A DNA stretch of 5,031 nucleotides. Source: CAZPWQ01 sp964590495. Its GTDB lineage: Bacteria > Bacteroidota > Rhodothermia > Balneolales > Balneolaceae. Below, piece after piece: positions 1 through 5,031 of the stretch. The stretch covers positions 1 to 5,031 of the forward strand of contig CAZPWQ010000188.1 in the NCBI GenBank assembly GCA_964590495.1, written 5' to 3'. A program made the translations under genes and the position numbers. Every line of letters starts with the position of its first letter. Positions within the stretch are counted from its first letter, which is position 1. A model generated the notes under the pieces. The model saw nothing but the letters and a program-made list of their open reading frames with translations. It did not search any database and was not told the DNA's origin.

Positions 1-910
1 TAGCCTTTATTTTCAGCGTCCCATTTTGATTCATGGTAGCGCCGATGACTTCATCACCTTTCGATTTTTTTACGGGCATCGATTCCCCGGTTGCGATAGA
101 CTCATCTATCCTGCTTTCTCCATCCACTACCTCTCCGTCAGTCGGTATTTTTTCGCCCGGCCGTACGATCATTATATCTCCCTTCCGGAGTTCGTTAACC
201 GGCACCGCTACTTCCTGTCCGTTTCGAAGCAGCGTAGCCTCCTTCGCTTCCAGGGTAAGCAGCTTTTTAATAGCCTCTGAAGCGCGTCCCTTTGCTTTGG
301 TTTCAAGATACCTTCCCGTCAGGTGGAAAGCCATAATCATACCGCCGATGCCGGCAAAACTATGGAAAGGCGGTCCCCATCCGAACAGATGTGACAAGGC
401 AACAAAACCGGTTGCCAGCGAAGCAAGTGCGCCCATAGCTATAAGAACGTCCATATTGGGTGTGCCGCGGACACCGGATTTCCATGCACTTTGCAACGTT
501 TCCGCACCCGGATAAAAAATAACGACAGATGCTAAAATGATCATCATTCCCTGGTAAAAAGCTTCACCTAAAAATGTAATACCACCCACCATCTCGGGAA
601 GCATCAGGCCAATAATCGGAATGGTCAGCCCCCAGGCCCACCACATCTTATGTTTTGCCTTACGAAGATCCTTCTCATCCGAGGCAGCGGCCGAAACACC
701 CGCTTCTTTATCTACTAAATCATACCCCGCTTCCTGCACGACTTTACGCAGTGTATCAAAAGTTATATCTCCATTATAATTAACCGTGGCTTTTTCGGTG
801 GCGATATTGACCGATGCCTCACTAACATCATTCAATTCAGCAAGTGCACGCTCCACACTGTTTGCACAGCCGGCACAGTGCATACCTTTCACTTTCACAG
901 TCCTTTTCAT
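1..910 (-). CDS. copA: Copper-translocating P1B-type ATPase, N-terminal part (runs off the left edge)
   Basis: This is the first 303 codons of an inner-membrane copper-exporting ATPase, which pumps cytosolic Cu(I) outward at the cost of ATP. Family members are usually 700-850 aa, so well over half of the gene lies outside the window. Residues 1-67 form one HMA metal-binding domain with the motif GMHCAGC (Cys12 and Cys15). Hydrophobic segments follow at about 90-108, 121-138, 153-175 and 184-200, matching the first four helices of the P1B fold. The actuator domain begins after about 205 and contains the TGES dephosphorylation loop at 274-277. The ion-binding CPC, the DKTGT phosphorylation site and the HP motif are expected further on and cannot be checked, so copper rather than another soft metal is inferred from the overall resemblance and the CxxC domain. 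The ATG at 910 is chosen because the HMA domain starts directly after it. Its leader is A/T-rich, with only a weak AGGA about 15 nt upstream. It lies 102 bp downstream of the HMA-AraC gene on the same strand, so co-transcription or direct regulation is likely. Confidence 0.95.
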   Translation of the reverse strand, partial: MKRTVKVKGMHCAGCANSVERALAELNDVSEASVNIATEKATVNYNGDITFDTLRKVVQEAGYDLVDKEAGVSAAASDEKDLRKAKHKMWWAWGLTIPIIGLMLPEMVGGITFLGEAFYQGMMIILASVVIFYPGAETLQSAWKSGVRGTPNMDVLIAMGALASLATGFVALSHLFGWGPPFHSFAGIGGMIMAFHLTGRYLETKAKGRASEAIKKLLTLEAKEATLLRNGQEVAVPVNELRKGDIMIVRPGEKIPTDGEVVDGESRIDESIATGESMPVKKSKGDEVIGATMNQNGTLKIKA

Positions 911-953
911 CCGTATATATATTTATTCCTGTTTTAACGAAAGGAAATTAATG

Positions 954-982
954 CTTGTCAGTCAGAATACTGTTACAACAAG
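954..982. repeat. Interrupted inverted repeat upstream of copA
   Basis: In the 102-bp gap between the regulator and copA, CTTGTCAGT (954-962) faces ACTG (969-972) and ACAAG (978-982). This gives nine potential pairs around a CAGAAT loop, with a 5-nt bulge (TTACA) on one arm. It ends 43 bp before the copA start. No T-run follows on the minus strand, so it does not look like an intrinsic terminator. It could be an operator or a leader hairpin. The role is speculative and the match may be chance. Confidence 0.25.
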
Positions 983-1012
983 ATGGGCGAAATGTGTAAA
1001 ATTTTTGGATGG

Positions 1013-1585
1013 TTATTTTATCGCATCCAGAGATTTGCGTGACCCTTCCCTCATATGTTTTCGAAAAGAACTTACGGTTTCTCCGGTCACACTTTTGAAC
1101 TGGTTGGATAGATACTGTACACTGCTGTAATTCAGCTTCCAGGCTATTTCGCTCAGCGTCATATCTTTATAGCTCAATAACTCTTTTACGCGCTCTATCT
1201 TGAGCCTTATCAAATATTGCTCAATGGTGATTCCCACCTCCTTTGAGAAAAGGGAACTTAAATAGCTGTAATTGTGATGAAGATTATCGGACAGAAAAGT
1301 CGAAAGATTGACTGTACTTTCATTCTCCTCGATATGATCACGATAATGAATTAGCTGTAATTTTATCTTCTCTACAAGGGCGGGACTGTCTTTTTGAATA
1401 AGTTCAAATCCATACTCCTGAAGTTTTTTATGGATGCGATCCAGCTCTTCTTTTTCCGGAGATTCAACCAACTCTGCTTCACCCAGAGAAATATCCCGCA
1501 CCTCATATCCGAGATCTTCAAGCGCACGCTGCACCGTCATTATACAGCGGTCACAAACCATATTTTTTATATCCAGAGTACTCAT
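1013..1585 (-). CDS. HMA-AraC fusion: probable copper/heavy-metal-responsive transcriptional regulator
   Basis: This is a 190-aa predicted cytosolic one-component regulator. Residues 3-65 resemble an HMA (ferredoxin-like) domain, with the motif MVCDRC carrying Cys11 and Cys14, followed by alternating helix and strand ending at YGFELI. Residues about 68-92 are a polar helical linker. Residues about 93-180 are an AraC-type DNA-binding domain. Its first helix-turn-helix lies near 95-116 (YLSSLFSKEVG). The second is near 142-167 (LSEIAWKLNYSS, then YLSNQFKSVTG), and the typical F-R-K follows at 174-176. The HMA part differs from the usual GMTCxxC only in the residues around the cysteines and lacks any membrane segment. 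Most AraC proteins instead carry a sugar-binding or other sensor domain and are near 300 aa, so this one is compact. Its position just upstream of copA on the same strand suggests that it senses Cu(I) through the CxxC and activates the pump. That role is inferred from architecture and context. The ATG at 1585 is preceded by TTGGTTAATCT with no clear Shine-Dalgarno. Another thiophilic metal is possible as ligand. Confidence 0.9.
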   Translation of the reverse strand: MSTLDIKNMVCDRCIMTVQRALEDLGYEVRDISLGEAELVESPEKEELDRIHKKLQEYGFELIQKDSPALVEKIKLQLIHYRDHIEENESTVNLSTFLSDNLHHNYSYLSSLFSKEVGITIEQYLIRLKIERVKELLSYKDMTLSEIAWKLNYSSVQYLSNQFKSVTGETVSSFRKHMREGSRKSLDAIK

Positions 1586-1665
1586 AGATTAACCAACACC
1601 GCCTGTGCAAGTATCGTTTATGTTACTATCCTGCATTTCTCCACAAAGAATGATGTAATTGTCTG

Positions 1666-1676
1666 TATATGATATA
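1666..1676. promoter_or_regulatory. Small A/T palindrome upstream of the regulator gene
   Basis: TATAT-G-ATATA is a perfect 5-1-5 palindrome about 80 bp upstream of the regulator's start codon. It sits in an A/T-rich patch of the intergenic region, where an operator or promoter for the regulator could lie. Short A/T palindromes are common by chance, so this is only a candidate site. Confidence 0.15.
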
Positions 1677-1702
1677 GATTAGGCCAGAGGCGGCAAAGGG
1701 CA

Positions 1703-1724
1703 TTGCGCTTGGCGCATAGCGCAA
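1703..1724. repeat. GCGC heptad and inverted repeat in the glmS-regulator intergenic region
   Basis: TTGCGC (1703-1708) and GCGCAA (1719-1724) form a 6-bp inverted repeat around a 10-nt loop. The tetramer GCGC also recurs exactly every 7 bp, at 1705, 1712 and 1719. This compact GC-rich block in otherwise A/T-rich intergenic DNA resembles a dispersed intergenic repeat unit, but no second copy is visible in the window. It is not followed by a T-run on either strand, so it is not by itself a standard terminator. Confidence 0.4.
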
Positions 1725-1741
1725 AAACAGGATTGTTCCCG
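1723..1741 (-). terminator. Weak intrinsic terminator candidate downstream of glmS
   Basis: On the minus strand CGGGA, loop ACAA and TCCTG form a 5-bp hairpin with one G-U pair (complement of 1728-1741), followed directly by TTTTT (complement of 1723-1727). It lies about 65 bp after the glmS stop codon and ahead of the regulator gene, where a terminator separating the two units is expected. The stem is short and contains a wobble pair, so the call is tentative. Confidence 0.25.
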
Positions 1742-1743
1742 CC

Positions 1744-1766
1744 CTATGTGCTCGGCTCTATGTGCT
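1744..1766. repeat. Tandem-like direct repeat CTATGTGCT
   Basis: CTATGTGCT occurs at 1744-1752 and again at 1758-1766, a spacing of 14 bp, with CGGCT between the copies. It lies 40-65 bp past the glmS stop codon, next to the GCGC repeat block, so the two may belong to one degenerate intergenic repeat. Two 9-bp copies could also be a binding site or a small duplication. No function can be assigned. Confidence 0.4.
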
Positions 1767-1807
1767 ATGCCTTTCGCCTTACACTTATTTTTGGTGAGAA
1801 ATGCAGG

Positions 1808-3646
1808 TTACTCCACCGTTACGCTTTTCGCAAGGTTTCTTGGCTGATCGACATGGCAGCCCCGGTTAACGGCAATATAATACGACAACAGCTGCAGCGG
1901 GATGGAAGTCAGCAGCGGGGAGAGGCAATCTTCCGTCTCCGGTATCGGGCAGTTGAATTCGGAAAGATCGATCACTTCCTCATTCCTCTCACCGGTTATG
2001 GCGATAATGCGTCCTTTACGGGCTTTAACTTCTTCGATATTACTGATCATCTTATCGTTCGTATGCTCGGTATGAGCGATCACCACAACGGGCATCATTT
2101 CATCAATCAGCGCAATGGGACCGTGTTTCATTTCAGCTGCCGGATACCCTTCGGCATGAATGTAGGAAATCTCCTTTAACTTCAGAGCACCTTCCAGTGC
2201 TACGGGGAAATTATACGTGCGTCCCAGGTATAGAAAATTGGGAGCATACGTAAACAACTTCGCCATTTCCCGGATACTGTCACTGTTTTTAAGAATTTTC
2301 TCAACTTTCGAAGGAATACGATCAAGCTCTTCAATCAACCTGTTGGCATAACTCTCTTCAATACTCCCGCGCTTCTGGGCGATCAGGATGGCCATCATCG
2401 ACAGTACGGAAACCTGGGTAGTGAAAGCTTTGGTGGAAGCAACACCGATTTCAGGTCCGGCGTGGGTATAAACTCCGGCATCCGTTTCCCTGGCGATAGT
2501 AGAGCCTACAACATTACATACCCCCAGTGTCATAGCACCTTTCTCTTTTGCCAGTCGCAGCGCAGCCAGAGTATCAGCTGTTTCTCCGCTTTGGGAAACC
2601 ACGATCATTACATCGTCTTTATCGATAAGAGCTTCACGGTAGCGGAATTCGGATGCATACTCCACTTCAACGGGAATTTTAGCCAAATGTTCAAACAGGT
2701 ATTCCCCGACAAGTCCGGCGTGCCAGCTCGTGCCACAAGCAGCAATAATCAGTCGTTTTGCCCCGGCGACCTTATCCACGACATCTGCAATACCTCCCAG
2801 TTGCACCGAATGGTTTTTAACGTCAAGCCGCCCCCTGAGGCAATCGGATATCGCATTGGGCTGCTCAAAAATCTCTTTTAGCATAAAGTGGGGATATCCG
2901 CCCTTTTCAATCTCCTCAATACTGAGTGCCAACTCATGTACTTTTTTCGTCAGGGGAACATCCTCAATAGTCTTCACTTCATAATCATCCTTTGTAATTA
3001 TCGCGATCTCTCCATCATCCAGATAAACCACTTTTTTTGTATGTTCAATAATTGGTGAGGCGTCGGAGGCGATAAACATCTCCCCATCCCCGACTCCAAG
3101 AAGCAGCGGAGAACCTTTTCGTGCCACAATAACCCGCCCCGGTTCATTTTCGTGAAGAATCGCCAGTCCGTAGGTACCGACTATCTGCTTAAGTGCCAGC
3201 TGTACCGATTGCTCAAAATCTACTCCATTACCATTGTCGTAAATCTCTTCAATCAGTTGAGCAATTATTTCAGTATCAGTATCGGTGTGAAAAGTACGTC
3301 CCTTCTTTTGTAACTGCTTTTTAAGAGAAGAATAATTTTCAATTATACCATTGTGCACGAGGGCAATTCTACCGGATTCACTCACATGCGGGTGAGAATT
3401 AACATCATTTGGTGCACCGTGAGTCGCCCAGCGTGTGTGGCCGATACCTATTAATCCTTCAGCGGATTCAACAGAAAGCTTCTTTTTCAAACTTGCTACT
3501 TTGCCTTTGCCCTTTTTGATGTTTAGTCCGCCGTTTAACACTGCAATACCGGCTGAATCATACCCTCTGTACTCTAATCGTTCCAGTCCCTTTATAATGA
3601 TATCGCTCGCCTGGCGGTTACCTATATAGCCTACAATTCCGCACAT
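1808..3646 (-). CDS. glmS: Glutamine--fructose-6-phosphate aminotransferase (isomerizing)
   Basis: The enzyme converts fructose-6-phosphate and glutamine to glucosamine-6-phosphate and glutamate in the cytosol. This is the committed step toward UDP-GlcNAc for peptidoglycan and surface glycans. The protein is 612 aa, full length for the family (E. coli 609). Residues 1-240 are the glutamine amidotransferase domain: Cys2 becomes the N-terminal nucleophile after Met removal, and HTRWATHGAP (70-79), HNG (98-100) and TDTDTE (121-126) line the active site. Residues about 285-420 and 455-600 are two SIS sugar-isomerase domains, with CGTSWHAG (304-311), SQSGETADT (351-359) and STKAFTTQ (404-411). By alignment to the E. 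coli enzyme, the isomerase residues Lys489, Glu492, His508 and Lys607 are all present, and the C-terminus PRNLAKSVTVE is canonical. The ATG at 3646 is fixed because Cys2 must follow it; AGGTAA about 9 nt upstream may act as a weak ribosome-binding site. It is divergent from the GlmU-like gene, with which it probably shares a pathway. No glmS ribozyme is seen in the short leader, and it appears intact. Confidence 0.98.
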   Translation of the reverse strand: MCGIVGYIGNRQASDIIIKGLERLEYRGYDSAGIAVLNGGLNIKKGKGKVASLKKKLSVESAEGLIGIGHTRWATHGAPNDVNSHPHVSESGRIALVHNGIIENYSSLKKQLQKKGRTFHTDTDTEIIAQLIEEIYDNGNGVDFEQSVQLALKQIVGTYGLAILHENEPGRVIVARKGSPLLLGVGDGEMFIASDASPIIEHTKKVVYLDDGEIAIITKDDYEVKTIEDVPLTKKVHELALSIEEIEKGGYPHFMLKEIFEQPNAISDCLRGRLDVKNHSVQLGGIADVVDKVAGAKRLIIAACGTSWHAGLVGEYLFEHLAKIPVEVEYASEFRYREALIDKDDVMIVVSQSGETADTLAALRLAKEKGAMTLGVCNVVGSTIARETDAGVYTHAGPEIGVASTKAFTTQVSVLSMMAILIAQKRGSIEESYANRLIEELDRIPSKVEKILKNSDSIREMAKLFTYAPNFLYLGRTYNFPVALEGALKLKEISYIHAEGYPAAEMKHGPIALIDEMMPVVVIAHTEHTNDKMISNIEEVKARKGRIIAITGERNEEVIDLSEFNCPIPETEDCLSPLLTSIPLQLLSYYIAVNRGCHVDQPRNLAKSVTVE

Positions 3647-3679
3647 AAATTCTGTTACCTAATTTGAATGGTGATTTTT

Positions 3680-3685
3680 ATTATA
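3680..3685 (-). promoter_or_regulatory. TATAAT -10-like box for glmS
   Basis: A perfect TATAAT reads on the minus strand 33 bp before the glmS start codon, implying a leader of roughly 27 nt. No convincing TTGACA-like box is found 16-18 bp upstream, where the sequence is an AG-rich run. It is well placed but is supported by one element only. The TAnnTTTG box about 35 bp further upstream is the competing candidate. Confidence 0.3.
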
Positions 3686-3715
3686 CTGTCTCTCTGCTGC
3701 GAGATTCGTCAGTGC

Positions 3716-3746
3716 CAAATTTATCATTCTATAAGTGATTTTAAAA
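3716..3746 (-). promoter_or_regulatory. Bacteroidota-type promoter candidate for glmS (TTTT-N19-TAAATTTG)
   Basis: On the minus strand TAAATTTG (complement of 3716-3723) matches the Bacteroidota -7 consensus TAnnTTTG exactly. TTTT (complement of 3743-3746) sits 19 bp upstream, where the -33 TTTG box is expected. Transcription would start near 3709, giving a glmS leader of about 60 nt. The match supports the proposed lineage, but A/T-rich intergenic DNA yields such boxes easily. Confidence 0.35.
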
Positions 3747-3781
3747 CTGAATTTCCCGAACCTCAAATATAACTGAAAATC

Positions 3782-4978
3782 ATGCAACTATGCTTTTTTG
3801 AAGATGACCGGCACCCGAAATTTCATCCACTGACATTGACCCGACCAGTAGACAACCTTCGACTGGGTATTTTGACACTGGGTCAAAAATGGAAATCGGC
3901 CCTGGGGTTAGATGACTGCAGCCGTATACTGCGTCCGGCTTTGAAACACACTTTTGCATCAAAAACGTTCGATCCCTGTGTTCCCTGCCTCTGGATCAAT
4001 CCACGGTATATACCTGAAAAAAATCTGTTGGATAAAATCAATGATATGGACACGGGCCAGTGCCTGAGGACAGGAAAAACAGTGATCGCAGCATTGGTAG
4101 AAGGAGCTGACTCTGCCAAATGGCTCAGGCATGGTTCAACCAATTTCAGTTCGCTGTTTATACTGGAGTCAGAAGATTTTAAATCTGTTAATAATTTGTG
4201 GGATCTGTTCCTGATGAACGGGTCTGAAATAGAACAGGATATTAAGCGGTTCAATCCTGTAACAAGCGGGGGTGCGAAGGTATCGGAACATGCCGTACTG
4301 GAAAACCGGGAAAATATCTACATACAGGATGGAGCAACGATTGAAGCCGGTTGCGTTTTAAATGCCGATAAAGGTCCGATATATATCGGACCTAATGCAA
4401 TGGTTATGACCGGTTCGTATATCAGAGGACCGGTTTCGATCGGGGAGAATTCTGTTGTAAAAATGGGTGCTAAAATTTATGAAGGGACCACTCTTGGCCC
4501 CGTCTGCAAAGTGGGCGGAGAGGTGAATAATTGTATTTTCCACTCCTATTCAAATAAGGGACACGAAGGTTTTGCAGGCAATTCCCTGTTCGGACAATGG
4601 TGTAATCTCGGAGCCGATACCAACACTTCCAACCTGAAAAATAATTACAGCACTATTTCCCTTTCCGACTGGAACAAACAGGAAGAATATGAAACCGGCC
4701 AGCAATTTTTCGGAACGGTAATGGGCGACCATTCCAAGACTGCCATTAATACACAACTCAACACCGGTACGCTTTGCGGGGTAAGTTGCAATATTTTTGC
4801 CGCTGACTTCCCCCCGAAATTTATTCAGTCGTTCAGCTGGGTAGGTTCGAACGTTATTCAAACCTATAAACTTGAAAAAGCGTTTGAGACGATGGAGGTT
4901 ATTATGGCCCGCCGTGATGTGGAACTGACCGAAGATTACAAGGAGATGATGAGATACATTTTTGAAAAATCACGGTGA
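3782..4978 (+). CDS. GlmU-like sugar nucleotidyltransferase / left-handed beta-helix acetyltransferase (GLNT, TIGR03991 type)
   Basis: This 398-aa cytosolic protein resembles the alternative bacterial GlmU family. Members are annotated as UDP-GlcNAc diphosphorylase and glucosamine-1-phosphate N-acetyltransferase, making UDP-GlcNAc. The N-terminal part (1-160) starts with FFEDDRHPKFHPLTLTRPV and LRLGILTLGQKW (5-37). This signature replaces the glycine-rich GxGTR nucleotide loop of standard GlmU. Residues about 165-345 carry hexapeptide-like repeats, such as VSEHAVLENRENIYIQDGAT, then IYIGPNAMVMTGSYIRGPVSIGEN written here in part only, predicting a left-handed beta-helix. KGHEGFAGNSLFG (259-271) and NLGADTNTSNLKNNYS (275-290) are the most family-like stretches, and GDHSKTAINTQLNTG (315-329) resembles the acyltransferase coil. 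The end (350-398) is helical. The start at 3782 is chosen because the family signature begins at residue 4; the leader AACTGAAAATC has no Shine-Dalgarno. Its divergent glmS neighbour supports an amino-sugar role. Family membership is confident, while the exact sugar substrate and whether both activities are present are inferred. Another nucleotide-sugar substrate is possible. Confidence 0.85.
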   Translation: MQLCFFEDDRHPKFHPLTLTRPVDNLRLGILTLGQKWKSALGLDDCSRILRPALKHTFASKTFDPCVPCLWINPRYIPEKNLLDKINDMDTGQCLRTGKTVIAALVEGADSAKWLRHGSTNFSSLFILESEDFKSVNNLWDLFLMNGSEIEQDIKRFNPVTSGGAKVSEHAVLENRENIYIQDGATIEAGCVLNADKGPIYIGPNAMVMTGSYIRGPVSIGENSVVKMGAKIYEGTTLGPVCKVGGEVNNCIFHSYSNKGHEGFAGNSLFGQWCNLGADTNTSNLKNNYSTISLSDWNKQEEYETGQQFFGTVMGDHSKTAINTQLNTGTLCGVSCNIFAADFPPKFIQSFSWVGSNVIQTYKLEKAFETMEVIMARRDVELTEDYKEMMRYIFEKSR

Positions 4979-5031
4979 AAACCACTAAGATTCTATGTTA
5001 AATAACAAATAAATTCCTACCTTATTTAAGT

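Noticed and set aside
33..515. Plus-strand open frame antisense to copA
   Set aside because: The minus strand in this stretch encodes a clear P1B ATPase with HMA, helices and TGES. The plus-strand translation is Ser/Pro-rich, without any recognisable domain.
786..1130. Plus-strand open frame spanning the copA start and the regulator end
   Set aside because: It crosses two minus-strand genes and their gap and has no family resemblance, so it is treated as a chance frame.
971..1626. TGTTAC present upstream of both copA (971-976) and the regulator gene (1621-1626) as a shared operator
   Set aside because: Only six bases match and flanks differ. Several shared 6-mers are expected by chance between spacers of this size.
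1703..2179. Plus-strand open frame overlapping the glmS 3' end
   Set aside because: Most of it is antisense to the conserved glmS C-terminus, and the translation is not recognisable.
2462..2984. Plus-strand open frames inside glmS
   Set aside because: They are shadows of the highly conserved SIS domain coding sequence on the other strand.
3647..3781. Possible glmS ribozyme or riboswitch in the glmS leader
   Set aside because: The whole divergent gap is 135 bp and must also hold the opposite gene's promoter. No ribozyme-like pairing was seen, and that ribozyme is known from Firmicutes and relatives.
3883..4861. Minus-strand open frames inside the GlmU-like gene
   Set aside because: They are antisense to a full-length recognisable protein and show no domains of their own.
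5007..5027. AAATAA/TTATTT inverted repeat after the GlmU-like gene as a terminator
   Set aside because: It is a 6-bp pure A/T stem with a 9-nt loop and no T-run after it within the window, too weak to call.

Overview
The window fits a member of the Bacteroidota/FCB group, possibly the Balneolales or a relative. Three things point that way. There is a short AraC-type regulator carrying an N-terminal heavy-metal-associated (HMA) fold. There is an 'alternative GlmU' sugar nucleotidyltransferase of the GLNT/TIGR03991 type, known from Bacteroidetes and spirochaetes. Start codons are preceded by A/T-rich leaders with little or no Shine-Dalgarno sequence, and one intergenic site matches the Bacteroidota TAnnTTTG promoter box. 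The taxonomic placement is inference only.

Left part (1-1585, minus strand): a copper-handling cassette. Reading along the minus strand, a 190-aa HMA-AraC regulator (1585 to 1013) is followed after 102 bp by the N-terminal 303 codons of a P1B-type copper-exporting ATPase (910 to 1), which runs off the left edge. The arrangement suggests that cytosolic copper is sensed through the regulator's CxxC motif and that the ATPase is induced to pump the metal out.

Middle (1586-3646): a 222-bp intergenic stretch with small direct and inverted repeats and a weak terminator candidate, then a complete glmS (3646 to 1808, minus strand). GlmS makes glucosamine-6-phosphate and has all its expected catalytic residues.

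Right part (3647-5031): a 135-bp divergent intergenic region with promoter-like boxes for glmS, then a complete plus-strand GlmU-like gene (3782-4978). GlmS opens the route to UDP-GlcNAc and the GlmU-like protein probably closes it, so this divergent pair looks like a small amino-sugar module for peptidoglycan and surface glycans. Nothing beyond a weak A/T inverted repeat is visible in the last 53 bp. No tRNA, rRNA, CRISPR array, insertion sequence or phage feature is visible. The most interesting element is the HMA-AraC regulator next to the copper pump. I have seen this architecture as a recurrent Bacteroidetes family, but I know of no detailed mechanism for it.
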